Of a stretch of DNA of 64,000 nucleotides, positions 1 through 8,865 are shown piece by piece; positions within the stretch are counted from its first letter, which is position 1, and every line of letters starts with the position of its first letter. Below the pieces are notes generated by a model that did not search any database, was not told the origin of the DNA, and worked only from the letters and a program-made list of their open reading frames with translations. The stretch comes from Mesobacillus zeae (GTDB lineage: Bacteria > Bacillota > Bacilli > Bacillales > Cytobacillaceae): the NCBI RefSeq assembly GCF_003570705.1, contig NZ_QWVT01000013.1, positions 53,515 to 117,514 on the forward strand. Reading direction: 5' to 3'. Made by a program: the position numbers and the translations under genes.

Positions 1-428
1 TTAGCTGCCTTTTGCGCAAGCCACTTATAACGGGTAATCTCCTCTTCAGACAACGTAAACCGCAGGCTTGTTAGCTCAAGCCCAAAATCCAAAAAGCCGT
101 TAAATGGGCTGTCACTGCAAATCTTTTTGCCCTTGGTAAGCTGGCGGATTACATCATCCTGGTTCTCAAACCATTCCGGTGTCACGAATTCAAAGCCAAG
201 GCCTTCAAGTTCCTCATCATGAATTCTGGCAGCTTCCATTTTGGATGTAATGCAATACATTTTATTTTTTAAAATTAGCAGATCGGCAACACCATATTCA
301 GTTGTGTTCACTATGTAGTTAACTTTTCCCTGGGTGAACCAAGAAAAATTGCTGCGCTTTCGAAAAAATATCCCATCCACATTTTTCTGATCGATAAATT
401 CTTGCACCTTTTCCGCGGGTGTCTTCAT
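1..428 (-). CDS. M24 family (Xaa-Pro peptidase-like) metallopeptidase, N-terminal part
   Basis: The minus-strand frame is open from an ATG at 428 to the left edge of the window, giving about 142 residues with no stop, so the C-terminal part lies outside. The ATG follows GAGGTG by a normal spacing. The visible part resembles the creatinase-type N-terminal domain of M24 peptidases: it has the stretch SNFSWFTQGK, then an acidic helical segment with KMEAARI, and a VTPEW motif. The metal-binding catalytic domain is not in view, so activity cannot be judged. The gene lies 81 bp downstream of galE on the same strand and may be co-transcribed with it. Family assignment is from recalled similarity and is fairly firm; the substrate is unknown. 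Confidence 0.7.
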   Translation of the reverse strand, partial: MKTPAEKVQEFIDQKNVDGIFFRKRSNFSWFTQGKVNYIVNTTEYGVADLLILKNKMYCITSKMEAARIHDEELEGLGFEFVTPEWFENQDDVIRQLTKGKKICSDSPFNGFLDFGLELTSLRFTLSEEEITRYKWLAQKAA

Positions 429-509
429 CTTCTTCACCTCTTCATCATTTAGCCGCGGCGGCCAGCAGGTAAATTAGCCAGACTGCTGCGACTTCTCTGC
501 TTTTATGTC

Positions 510-1496
510 TTAATCGTTATAGCCGTTAGGATGGTCACAATGCCATTTCCATGCTGTTTCGATAATTGTTTTCAAATCATTGTACTTAGGCTTCCAGCCA
601 AGTACTGTTTGCGCCTTACTGGACGAAGCTATCAAAACTGCCGGATCTCCTGCCCGGCGCTTGCTGACTACCTCCGGGATATCATTACCGATTACCTGGC
701 GTGCAGTCTCGATAACCTGTTTCACGGAAAAACCAGTTCCATTTCCTAAATTAAAAACATGGCTTGTTTCATTTTTACGCAAATGTTCCAAAGCCAGCCA
801 ATGGGCGTTAGCCAGGTCCATAACATGGATATAATCCCGGATACAGGTTCCGTCCTCAGTCTGATAGTCATCGCCAAAAATGCCGATTGACTCCCGTTGT
901 CCCAATGCTACTTGTAGGATAATCGGAATCAAATGGCTCTCAGGATTGTGGTCCTCTCCTATGTGCCCATCAGGATGGGCGCCGGCCGCATTAAAATAAC
1001 GCAGCGAAATGGACTTTAGTCCATACGCGCCATCGCACCAGCGGAACATTCTTTCCATCGCAAGCTTAGTTTCTCCGTATGGGCTGGTTGGATTAGTAGG
1101 ACTCTGTTCAAGAATCGGGATTTGTTCAGGCTCTCCATACGTTGCTGCAGTGGAGGAGAAAACAATTTTGTTCACACCATGCTCCACCATTGCTGAAACA
1201 AGAGAATGCGAAGCAAGCAGATTATTATCATAATAATCTAGTGGTTTTTGCACGCTTTCCCCTACAAGGGAGCTTGCTGCGAAGTGAATGACAGCTTCAA
1301 TATCATGTTTTTTAAAAACTAAATCAAGTAACTCCCTGTCCTTTAGATCTCCTTTGTAAAAAGCCCCTCCTTTCACAGCTTCCTTATGACCCGTCCTTAG
1401 ATTATCGATTATAACGACTTCTTCCCCATGGGAAAGAAGTTCGACTACAGTATGGCTGCCAATATAACCAGCTCCGCCTGTCACCAAAATAGCCAT
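510..1496 (-). CDS. galE: UDP-glucose 4-epimerase GalE
   Basis: Cytosolic NAD-dependent epimerase that interconverts UDP-galactose and UDP-glucose, the last step of the Leloir pathway. The 328-residue protein begins with the Rossmann motif TGGAGYIGSH (about residues 6-15). It has the YxxxK catalytic pair at Y140/K144 (SPYGETK) preceded by the FSSTAATYG serine/threonine region, and RYFNAAGAHP further on, all typical of extended short-chain dehydrogenases of the GalE type. Length is normal. The start is supported by a GGGGAG ribosome binding site. It follows galK by 15 bp, so galT-galK-galE form one operon. Confidence 0.96.
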   Translation of the reverse strand: MAILVTGGAGYIGSHTVVELLSHGEEVVIIDNLRTGHKEAVKGGAFYKGDLKDRELLDLVFKKHDIEAVIHFAASSLVGESVQKPLDYYDNNLLASHSLVSAMVEHGVNKIVFSSTAATYGEPEQIPILEQSPTNPTSPYGETKLAMERMFRWCDGAYGLKSISLRYFNAAGAHPDGHIGEDHNPESHLIPIILQVALGQRESIGIFGDDYQTEDGTCIRDYIHVMDLANAHWLALEHLRKNETSHVFNLGNGTGFSVKQVIETARQVIGNDIPEVVSKRRAGDPAVLIASSSKAQTVLGWKPKYNDLKTIIETAWKWHCDHPNGYND

Positions 1497-1511
1497 TGTC
1501 CAATCTCCCCT

Positions 1512-2681
1512 CTATATTTCTTTGGCACCGTCGCCGATTTCGCAAACATAGAAAGTCGGTTCAAGCCCTGTCCTTCTTTCATAATTCTGGCCAACTTCAT
1601 TGATAAACGTTTCCACTCTTTCTTCTTTTACAAGGCTTACATTACAGCCGCCAAATCCTGCTCCAGTCATCCTTGTCCCGATGCACCCCTCGACTTTTGA
1701 AGCCTCTTCAAACAGGGTATCCAGCTCAACTCCCGTTACTTCATAGAGGTCTCTTAACGATTCATGGGATTTCTTCATCATTTCACCAAATGCAGCTAGA
1801 TCATTTTGGTTTAGGCTTTCCATTGCCTTAAGCACTCGCTCATCCTCACAAATGACGTGCTCAACTCGGCGGCGAATTGTCTCATTGTCCATAACACCCT
1901 TAATAAACTGCCATTGTTCATAACTGATATCGCCAAGACAAGCCGCTTCAGGGAAGTGATTTTTCAAAATGGCAAAGCCCTGCTCGCATTCACTTCTCCG
2001 TTCATTGTACTTTGAATCAGCGAGTCCGCGGCGCTTATTCGTATTGGTAATGACTAGCTTATAGCCATCGATTTTGACTGGCACATATTCAAATTTTAAG
2101 GTGTCACACTTTAATACAATGGCATGTCCTTTCTTTCCCATGCCCACAGCAAACTGATCCATGATTCCGCAATTCACTCCGACAAAACGATTCTCGGCGA
2201 GCTGGCCAATCTTTACTAACTCGACCATAGGCAGCTCCAGGCCCGCAAGCTTGCTTAATGCGAGGCATGTTGCAAGTTCAATGGAAGCTGAAGATGAAAG
2301 CCCTGCACCGTTTGGAATATTTCCATAGAACAGAACATCAGCCCCTGTAAATGCAGACGCACCTTCACGTTGGATCAATTCGTTTAGGACACCCTTGGGA
2401 TAATTCGCCCAATCATCTTCTTCCCTATAGGTAATCTGCTCCGCGGATGAACAAGCAGCCGCAGACGGGAAATTGGCTGAGCTAAATCTGTATTTTCGAT
2501 CATTGGTCAGTGCTGCTACCGCCCAGGTGCCAAAGGTTAGCGCCGCTGGGAAAACATAACCGCCATTGTAGTCAGTGTGTTCGCCAATCAGATTGACACG
2601 GCCAGGCGCAAAAAACACCCTTACCCCTTCAGTGTAGCCATATTGTTCTTTGAACAGCGCAAGCAATTCTTGTCTTTCCAT
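1512..2681 (-). CDS. galK: Galactokinase GalK
   Basis: GHMP-family kinase that phosphorylates galactose at C1 with ATP. The galactokinase signature GRVNLIGEHTDYN lies at residues 27-39, the GHMP ATP-binding loop PNGAGLSSSAS is in the middle, and the C-terminal GHMP motif is RMTGAGFGGCNV. I place the start at 2681 (MERQELL) because GGAGGT sits 7 bases upstream; the in-frame ATG at 2699 would have that site inside the coding region. The resulting 389 residues match the usual length. Second gene of the galT-galK-galE operon, 24 bp after galT. Confidence 0.95.
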   Translation of the reverse strand: MERQELLALFKEQYGYTEGVRVFFAPGRVNLIGEHTDYNGGYVFPAALTFGTWAVAALTNDRKYRFSSANFPSAAACSSAEQITYREEDDWANYPKGVLNELIQREGASAFTGADVLFYGNIPNGAGLSSSASIELATCLALSKLAGLELPMVELVKIGQLAENRFVGVNCGIMDQFAVGMGKKGHAIVLKCDTLKFEYVPVKIDGYKLVITNTNKRRGLADSKYNERRSECEQGFAILKNHFPEAACLGDISYEQWQFIKGVMDNETIRRRVEHVICEDERVLKAMESLNQNDLAAFGEMMKKSHESLRDLYEVTGVELDTLFEEASKVEGCIGTRMTGAGFGGCNVSLVKEERVETFINEVGQNYERRTGLEPTFYVCEIGDGAKEI

Positions 2682-2705
2682 ACTTACTACCTCCTGCATG
2701 TTACT

Positions 2706-4244
2706 TTAGTTGAGTTGTTCATTCTGCAAGTGCGACATAAACTTAGCAAAAGCCCTTTTCCCCTCGTCTGTTCTTTTAAAAACGCCTGCATGCTCTAGGA
2801 CTCTAGTGAACTTTTTTCCAACTTCCGTTTTTAAAAGCTCCATGATATTCTCTTCAGTGATTTCTTTGTACTTCCCTAGCATGTCTTGAGCCCAATCGTA
2901 ATGTTTAAGCATATCCGAATCCCAATCCGCTTCCTGTACATCTCCAAGCATATACTGTGCTACCTTTTCAAGCTCTGTGGCAAGCCGTCCCGGCAGCACA
3001 GCCAAGCCCATCACTTCAATAAGTCCAATGTTCTCCTTTTTTATATGATGAAGTTCTTGGTGCGGATGAAAAATTCCATCGGGATGTTCTTCCGAAGTCC
3101 GGTTATTCCGTAAAACAATATCCATTTCAAAAAGCCCACCTCGCCTACGAGCAATTGGTGTGACTGTATTGTGGGGGGTTTCATTAGTGAATGGAACAAT
3201 CCCTGCCTCCGGATCGCTATATTGCTGCCAGGTTCTCCAAATCTTTTCAGTAATTTCGGCTACTTCATTCTTTTCACCACGGACTCTGATAACCGACATC
3301 GGCCAACTAACAATCCCGATTTTCACCAATGGGTATTGGGCTGCTAAAAACTCTTCCTCTATCCCTGCACGTTCAATGGCGAACTCAAATCTGCCTCCCT
3401 GGAAATGGTCATGAGAAAGAATTGAACCGCCAACAATGGGAAGGTCTGCATTCGAGCCAACGAAATAATGCGGGAATTTTTCTGTAAATTCCAAAATCCT
3501 TACAAATGTATCCCCTGAAATTTTCATTGGCAGATGTTTATTGCTGAAAATAATTGAATGCTCATTATAATAAACGTAAGGTGAATACTGGAGGTACCAG
3601 CCTTCTCCATTTAACTCCACCGGAATGATCCGGTGCGTCGCTCTGGCAGGATTTCGCAGTGTCCCCCGGTAGCCTTCGTTCTCCCTGCAAAGGAGGCATG
3701 CCGGATAGGAGGAAATGCGTGCGTTTTTCAGGAGTGCAATTTCCTTCGGATCCTTTTCAGGCTTGGAAAGGTTAATCGTGATGTCTATCTCCCCGTATGC
3801 TGTAGGGGTTTTCCATTCAATATTTTTATTTATCCGGTCCATCCTGATATAATTGGAAGCTTTAGACAAGCTGTAGAAATAATCAGTCGCCTCTATAGGA
3901 TTATTTTTGTAGTGGCTTTTAAACATTTCTATAACCTCAGATGGCCGAGGCATGAGGCAATCCATGATTTTAGTATCCAAAATATCGCGCTCTGTTAGTG
4001 TATTGGACTTAAGAACATCATTTTCAAAGGCCCAGTCAAGAATGGGTTTAAGCAAGATTTCCGAATTGCTGCTGACAGCTGGCTTACGGTCTTCCTTCAT
4101 AATTTCCGGATCTTCCCAATCATCCATGTTCAATACAGACAATATTTTGTTTCGGGAGTAAACCAGGTCTTCCTTCTCCAACAAACCTTCCTGTACACCA
4201 TAGTCCAACAGCAATTGAATATGCCTATATATCGTTCCGTTCAT
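2706..4244 (-). CDS. galT: UTP/UDP-glucose-hexose-1-phosphate uridylyltransferase, Firmicutes type
   Basis: Transfers UMP between UDP-glucose and galactose-1-phosphate. At 512 residues it matches the longer class II GalT of Bacillus and lactic acid bacteria rather than the roughly 350-residue E. coli enzyme. Family segments visible include NNPIEATDYFYSLSKASNYI near residue 115, the LSHDHFQGG block (near residue 276) and HPHQELHHIKKENIGLIEVMG in the second half. A GAGGTGG ribosome binding site precedes the ATG. It is first in the gal operon; the AT-rich region upstream should hold the promoter, but I could not pick a convincing one. Confidence 0.93.
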   Translation of the reverse strand: MNGTIYRHIQLLLDYGVQEGLLEKEDLVYSRNKILSVLNMDDWEDPEIMKEDRKPAVSSNSEILLKPILDWAFENDVLKSNTLTERDILDTKIMDCLMPRPSEVIEMFKSHYKNNPIEATDYFYSLSKASNYIRMDRINKNIEWKTPTAYGEIDITINLSKPEKDPKEIALLKNARISSYPACLLCRENEGYRGTLRNPARATHRIIPVELNGEGWYLQYSPYVYYNEHSIIFSNKHLPMKISGDTFVRILEFTEKFPHYFVGSNADLPIVGGSILSHDHFQGGRFEFAIERAGIEEEFLAAQYPLVKIGIVSWPMSVIRVRGEKNEVAEITEKIWRTWQQYSDPEAGIVPFTNETPHNTVTPIARRRGGLFEMDIVLRNNRTSEEHPDGIFHPHQELHHIKKENIGLIEVMGLAVLPGRLATELEKVAQYMLGDVQEADWDSDMLKHYDWAQDMLGKYKEITEENIMELLKTEVGKKFTRVLEHAGVFKRTDEGKRAFAKFMSHLQNEQLN

Positions 4245-4841
4245 ACTCCCACCTCAACTTTTGTATTAATTGGTGCTTCTTACTTAATTAAATTAATTAA
4301 TTATCTTCACGAATAATAATAGACTCTTCCAAAAAAATATTCAAGCACTACCACAAAGTTTTTTATTGAAAAAGTATTAGACACACCAGGAATTTTTTCT
4401 CATTTAAAGCGGGCGTATTTAATGTCGTATTAAAATAAAAATAAGAGAGTTTAGTTTGTTAAAGGAGAGAAAACTAATGGATGTGATTACTGCCATGTAA
4501 AAAGAACCACCTCTGCCATTTAGGGAGCCACCCTGAAAAGTAAAACGGACGATACGTGCACTTTATATGGAGAAGCGGGCATGATAGCCTTATAGGCTTA
4601 GCCAGCCCTAAGAATGCTTGCTTTTTGGCTTTTCAGAGTGGGAAGCTACAATTGAAGGAGTCCGCACCGTAGCCGGACGCGTTATTTGTTGTTGCATTAC
4701 ATTATATTGTTTGATGACATTGGCTTTTCATTAATCTCTCCCCAAGTTTGTCGGAAACGCTATAATTATAGCTTGAAATTCAACAAATTTTTTTGATACA
4801 GAAAGTAAGTTAAATCCTTCTCTAAAAAATTTGGAAGGTTG
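4245..4841. other. Intergenic region upstream of galT with decayed sequence
   Basis: No full gene is supported. The first 150 bases are AT-rich (TTAATTAA runs) and probably hold the gal promoter. At 4460-4500 there is a good AAAGGAG site followed by an ATG and only seven codons before TAA. Downstream, 4560-4690 is richer in GC with short inverted repeats (GCCTATAAGGC near 4580; GTCCG/CGGAC near 4662-4680) but matches no RNA family I recognise. The motif TCCTTCTCTAAA near 4813 recurs at the 3' end of the small membrane ORF near 5460, which suggests old duplications of the module that follows. Confidence 0.4.
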
Positions 4842-5050
4842 ATGGCTGGAGCTGGAGCGGATTTTCTTGCAATTAGAGTTGGAGTTGGAGCAACAATCGT
4901 GTTGGAGGGTCTGTGGGAATCATTGTTGGCGTCCAATTTGGGGCCTTGTTGGTGCTACATTAAGTACCAAAGCCAGGGATAAAAATTAAAGATATTGGAG
5001 GAGCTATCGGGAAAGAGGTTGGAAAGAAATTTAGATCAATTAGGAAATAG
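4842..5050 (+). pseudogene. Glycine-rich C-terminal remnant, possibly of an LXG-type toxin
   Basis: Reading across frames gives stretches such as GGSVGIIVGVQFGAL, then GATLSTKARDK, then IKDIGGAIGKEVGKKF, ending at a TAG at 5048-5050. At least two frameshifts separate these pieces, and there is no ribosome binding site or upstream domain, so this is a decayed gene end. Glycine-zipper segments followed by a basic helix are common at the C-termini of Bacillus LXG polymorphic toxins. A small membrane ORF directly downstream fits a toxin-immunity pair. The toxin label is inference; only the decay and the glycine-rich character are seen directly. Confidence 0.45.
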
Positions 5051-5138
5051 TTCAAATAAAATTTTTCAATAGCTAAAATGCACTATTTATAGCTGTATCT
5101 TGTCTTTTTGAAATTAGACAACAGGAGAATAAATTAAA

Positions 5139-5470
5139 ATGAAGACTATTATTAGATCTTTCGAAATATTATTATCAATAACTATGGGAGTGCAATGGAT
5201 TTTTAGTATGACCCTATTCTTTTTAGGAGATACATACCTCAGATGGTGCGAATTTGGGACATATTCCCCCCAGAAAACTGGTTAGAGAAACTAGTTAACC
5301 TGCTAATGAATCTCATGATGGGTATCGCTATTTACTTTTACAAAAAATCAAGAAAGTTTGCTTGGCCAATTCGGAAATTTCTTGAACTATTAACCCTGTT
5401 GCTAATGGGAATTGGGTTCATGATAGTAAATATGATAATTTCAAATTTCCTTCGCTTGGTCCTTCTCTAA
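5139..5470 (+). pseudogene. Frameshifted small membrane protein, candidate immunity protein
   Basis: An ORF starts at ATG 5139 after ACAGGAGA and encodes a hydrophobic start (MKTIIRSFEILLSI) but stops after about 44 codons. The reading continues in another frame from about 5243 (RIWDIFPPENWLEKL) with two further hydrophobic segments, ending at 5468-5470. The join near 5236-5250 keeps sense across the shift, so one protein of about 110 residues with three or four membrane segments was probably broken by an indel. Its place after the glycine-rich remnant suggests an immunity protein. I recognise no named family, and a sequencing error at the junction is possible. Confidence 0.45.
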
Positions 5471-5561
5471 ATAATTTTTGAAAAAAGGTGTAAAGATGAA
5501 CCTTTTCATGACTTGAACGGCGGCAGAACTGGATGTGACTATGCAAACGGAAATTCCCATT

Positions 5562-5591
5562 AAAAATACGCGCCCGGAAATGGGCGCGTTG
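5562..5591 (-). terminator. Intrinsic terminator after copZ
   Basis: On the minus strand AACGCGCCC pairs with GGGCGCGT around a short ATTTCC loop and is followed by ATTTTTA. It lies 5 bases beyond the copZ stop codon and closes the csoR-copZ transcript. Confidence 0.8.
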
Positions 5592-5595
5592 GCTG

Positions 5596-5802
5596 TTATT
5601 CTACATCGTATCCCTGGTCGTCGATGGTTTCTTTCAATTGCTCAACTGAGACCTTGTCAGGATTGTAGTCGACTGTCACTTTTCCGCTCTCAAGGTCGAC
5701 CTTAACGCTTTGAACTCCTTCTAGCTTCCCTACGCTTCCTTCCACTGCTTTTACACAGTGTCCGCATGACATGCCTTTAACGTTTAATGTTGTTTTTTCC
5801 AT
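5596..5802 (-). CDS. copZ: Copper chaperone CopZ
   Basis: A 68-residue HMA-domain protein carrying the Cu(I)-binding motif GMSCGHC near residues 10-16 and the ferredoxin-like beta-alpha-beta pattern ending in GYDVE. It is a cytosolic carrier that passes Cu(I) to the CopA ATPase and to CsoR. Length is exactly that of the family. It follows csoR by 20 bp with a good ribosome binding site (GGAGGG) and shares csoR's transcript. The unusual point is gene order: copA lies upstream with its own operator rather than after copZ. Confidence 0.95.
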   Translation of the reverse strand: MEKTTLNVKGMSCGHCVKAVEGSVGKLEGVQSVKVDLESGKVTVDYNPDKVSVEQLKETIDDQGYDVE

Positions 5803-5822
5803 TGTGATTTTCCCTCCTTGTT

Positions 5823-6167
5823 TTATTTTTTCATCAGTTTTTGAATCGTGACGAGCAGTTCGTCAACAACTTCACTGTCGCCTTCCTGGATTCGTTCTAC
5901 AATACATGTTTTCATATGGCCTTCTAGCAGCATTTTTGCTACGCTGTTCAGTGCTGCCTGTGTCGCTGCAATCTGGGTGATTACGTCATCACAGTACGTA
6001 TCTTTTTCAATAAGTCCCTTAATTCCGCGTATTTGGCCTTCAATCCTGTTCAGCCTCGTCACAAGGTTCTTTTTCGTGCTCTCAGAGTGATGGCTTTTGC
6101 GTCCTGTTGTTTCACAATGGCCGGCACATGCTGAGTCTTCAGCCATTTCAATTTCAGGAATATCCAT
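5823..6167 (-). CDS. csoR: Copper-sensing repressor CsoR
   Basis: Cytosolic Cu(I)-responsive repressor of the CsoR/RcnR family, 114 residues. After a roughly 30-residue Cys/His-containing N-terminal tail comes the all-helical core with RLNRIEGQIRGIKGLIE. The Cu(I) ligands expected in this family are visible as the Cys of DTYCDD and the His and Cys of LEGHMKTC. The N-terminal tail with two further Cys and clustered His is longer than in the minimal family members. The promoter upstream has a CsoR-type site, so autoregulation together with copZ is likely. Confidence 0.94.
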   Translation of the reverse strand: MDIPEIEMAEDSACAGHCETTGRKSHHSESTKKNLVTRLNRIEGQIRGIKGLIEKDTYCDDVITQIAATQAALNSVAKMLLEGHMKTCIVERIQEGDSEVVDELLVTIQKLMKK

Positions 6168-6190
6168 GCCAATCCCTCCCTTCCATCCTC

Positions 6191-6219
6191 ATTTTAGTAT
6201 ACCCCAGTACAGTACTCAA
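6191..6219 (-). promoter_or_regulatory. csoR promoter with CsoR-type operator in the spacer
   Basis: Reading the minus strand, TTGAGT (6219-6214) and TAAAAT (6196-6191) are 17 bases apart. The spacer contains ACTGTACTGGGGTATAC, and this word is almost identical to one in the copA promoter at 8750-8778. Placement between -35 and -10 and the GGGGTA core fit repression by CsoR. Binding itself is inferred. Confidence 0.78.
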
Positions 6220-6242
6220 ATGTCGGTTTCATGAAAATTGCT

Positions 6243-8693
6243 CTATACCTGCCTTTGATTTAGCTTCACTCGCTGCAGACGCAATGCATTCAGGACGACA
6301 GAGACTGAACTGAAGGCCATGGCGGCCCCTGCAAGCCAGGGTGCAAGGAATCCCAGGGCGGCAACCGGAATACCAAGCGCATTATAGGCGAATGCCCAGA
6401 AAAGGTTCTGCCTGATATTTCGGATTGTCTTTTTGCTCATGAGGATGCTGTCAGCAATGCTGTTCAAATCTCCCCGCATCAGCGTAATATCCGCTGCTTC
6501 CATCGCTACATCCGTCCCGGTGCCAATCGCCATCCCGATATCCGCAACGGCAAGTGCCGGCGCATCATTGATTCCATCGCCGACCATCGCAACTTTTCTC
6601 CCTTTGTCCTGGAGCTTTTTGACTTCTTCCGCTTTCCCTTCAGGAAGCACCTCGGCAATTGCGTAATCTATACCGGTTTGCGCTGCGATGCTTTCCGCTG
6701 TCCGCTTGTTATCCCCTGTTATCATAATGACTTCAAGTCCCATGTCTTTCATTCTCTTGATGGCTGCCCTTGATGTTTCTTTTACCGTATCTGCAACGGC
6801 CACTATACCGGAATACGCTCCACCTATGGCGACAAGCATGGCTGTTTTCCCGCTGTCTTCAAGCTTTTCCATCATAGGTATTGCAGCCTCAATGCCGATT
6901 TCGGATTCCGTCATCCATTTTCTTGTCCCAATCAGTATTTCTTTTCCTTCGACAACCGCTTTGATTCCATAGCCTGGGACTGCTTCAAATTCGTTTGGTT
7001 CATCAAGATTGATCCCTCTTTCTTTGACCCCTTTTACTATCGCTTCGGCAAGCGGATGCTCGGACAGTCTTTCGGAGGAACCAACAAGCTTAAGGAACAA
7101 TTCCTCGTCCACGGCTCCTTCTGCCAGAATCACATCTGTCAGGACCGGTTTTCCATTCGTTACGGTCCCAGTTTTATCAAGAATGACTGTATCAATGAGA
7201 TGGGTGAGTTCAAGATGCTCACCACCTTTAAATAATATTCCGAATTCAGCCGCCCTTCCGGAACCGGCCATGATTGAAGTTGGTGTAGCCAGGCCGAGGG
7301 CACACGGACATGCTATGACAAGAACCGCGATCATTTTTTCCAGTGCTTCGGCAAAGTCACCAGGACTGGCCCACAAATACCAGACGAGAAATGTGATAGC
7401 GGCGATGGTAACGACAATCGGGACGAATATCCCGGAAATCTTGTCGGCAAGTCGCTGGATCGGCGCTTTCGATCCTTGCGCCTCCTCGACTATTTTAATG
7501 ATTTGGGCAAGGGCTGTATCTCTGCCCACCTTGGTGGCTCTAATTTTTAGAAAGCCGTTTTTGTTGATAGTGGCACCGATAACCGTGTCTCCCGGTGCTT
7601 TGTCCACTGGTATACTTTCACCTGTGAGCATCGACTCATCAAGTGCTGAACGGCCTTCAGTGATTTCTCCGTCTACTGGAATTTTTTCCCCTGGCTTGAT
7701 GAAAAGGATGTCGCCTTCAGCCACTTCCTCGAGGGGAATCGTCACTTCTGCACCATCTCTCAGGACTGTTGCTGTTTTCGCCTGCAGCCCCATTAGTTTT
7801 TTGATGGCTTCTGATGACCGGCCTTTGGCTTTTGCTTCAAACAATTTCCCAAGAAGGATCAGGGTGATCAGAACAGCGCTTGTTTCAAAATATAGCTCAA
7901 GCATATGCCCGTGCGATCCAATTGATATGATCGATAGGTACAAGCTATAAAAATAGGCTGCAGATGTTCCCAGCGCCACAAGGACATCCATATTCGCGCT
8001 GCCATTTTTCAGCGCCTTATAAGCCCCAATATAAAACTGGCGTCCAATGACAAATTGAACAGGAGTTGCAAGCGCCAGCTGGAACCACGGATTCATGAAC
8101 AGTTGGGGGACATAGATGAACGATGTAAAAGAAAAGTGTCCTGCCATTGCCCATAGAAGAGGTAAGGACAGAATGAGAGAAGCGAAAAACTTCATTTTCT
8201 GCCTTTCAATCTCTTTTTCGCGATGATCTTTCCCTTCCGCGATGCGATCCGACTTTACCTTTGCACGATAGCCAAGCTTCTCGATTTTCCCTATCATATC
8301 CCGGACACCCAGTTGGGAAGGATTAAAGTCGATGGATGCCGTTTCAAGTGCAAGATTGACCGTTGCATTGTTCACGCCTTCCATCTTGTTCAAGCCTTTC
8401 TCAATTCGCGCTGAGCAAGCTGCACAGGTCATTCCGGTGATTTCCAGCTCTGCTTTTTCGGATGCGATATCGTAGCCAAGATCTCTGATTTTTTTTTCAA
8501 AATCAGCTGTTTTAACCTGTTCGGCATTGTACTTGATGGTTGCTTTTTCAAGAGCAAGATTTACATTCGCTTCCTCGACACCATCCATTTTCCGCAGACC
8601 CTTTTCTATTCGTGTCGAGCAGGCCGCACAAGTCATGCCGGTAATCGGGAGATGCGCTTCCTTTATCTCTTTGGCCTTTTCCTGGGAGTCCAT
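6243..8693 (-). CDS. copA: Copper-exporting P1B-type ATPase CopA
   Basis: Membrane Cu(I) efflux ATPase, 816 residues. Two N-terminal HMA domains carry GMTCAACS at residues 19-26 and 87-94. The transmembrane metal site is C462-P-C464 ([12 protein letters not shown]), the phosphorylated aspartate is D506 in DKTGT, and the hinge motif [10 protein letters not shown] and the SEHPLA histidine motif of P1B pumps are present. About eight membrane helices are apparent. Length and domain order match Bacillus CopA. The start has a strong AAAGGAGGG site. It has its own promoter/operator and is followed 75 bp later by the csoR-copZ unit. Confidence 0.97.
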   Translation of the reverse strand: MDSQEKAKEIKEAHLPITGMTCAACSTRIEKGLRKMDGVEEANVNLALEKATIKYNAEQVKTADFEKKIRDLGYDIASEKAELEITGMTCAACSARIEKGLNKMEGVNNATVNLALETASIDFNPSQLGVRDMIGKIEKLGYRAKVKSDRIAEGKDHREKEIERQKMKFFASLILSLPLLWAMAGHFSFTSFIYVPQLFMNPWFQLALATPVQFVIGRQFYIGAYKALKNGSANMDVLVALGTSAAYFYSLYLSIISIGSHGHMLELYFETSAVLITLILLGKLFEAKAKGRSSEAIKKLMGLQAKTATVLRDGAEVTIPLEEVAEGDILFIKPGEKIPVDGEITEGRSALDESMLTGESIPVDKAPGDTVIGATINKNGFLKIRATKVGRDTALAQIIKIVEEAQGSKAPIQRLADKISGIFVPIVVTIAAITFLVWYLWASPGDFAEALEKMIAVLVIACPCALGLATPTSIMAGSGRAAEFGILFKGGEHLELTHLIDTVILDKTGTVTNGKPVLTDVILAEGAVDEELFLKLVGSSERLSEHPLAEAIVKGVKERGINLDEPNEFEAVPGYGIKAVVEGKEILIGTRKWMTESEIGIEAAIPMMEKLEDSGKTAMLVAIGGAYSGIVAVADTVKETSRAAIKRMKDMGLEVIMITGDNKRTAESIAAQTGIDYAIAEVLPEGKAEEVKKLQDKGRKVAMVGDGINDAPALAVADIGMAIGTGTDVAMEAADITLMRGDLNSIADSILMSKKTIRNIRQNLFWAFAYNALGIPVAALGFLAPWLAGAAMAFSSVSVVLNALRLQRVKLNQRQV

Positions 8694-8749
8694 TATGGTC
8701 CCTCCTTTATATATTTCAATATTGCGTATTAGTTTCTCTTTTCAAACCA

Positions 8750-8778
8750 ATACTATACCCCAGTACAGTATATGTCAA
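8750..8778 (-). promoter_or_regulatory. copA promoter with CsoR-type operator
   Basis: On the minus strand a consensus TTGACA (8778-8773) and TAGTAT (8755-8750) are separated by 17 bases. The spacer reads TATACTGTACTGGGGTA and shares ACTGTACTGGGGTATA with the csoR promoter. Two independent copies in front of two copper genes make a CsoR operator very likely. Confidence 0.85.
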
Positions 8779-8865
8779 CTATAGAATTTTCGTGCACGGA
8801 TTTTAAGGGATACGCAAGGAGATAATGGGTATAGGAAAAGTATTCTAAACTTTAGGAGGTTATCT

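Noticed and set aside
4500..4700. Possible riboswitch or structured RNA upstream of the toxin remnant
   Set aside because: Short inverted repeats are present, but I could not match conserved blocks of any family I know and there is no downstream intact gene to control.
6243..8693. Long plus-strand ORFs opposite copA (such as 7009-7950)
   Set aside because: They are antisense shadows of copA; no ribosome binding site, serine/proline-rich mirror composition, no family.
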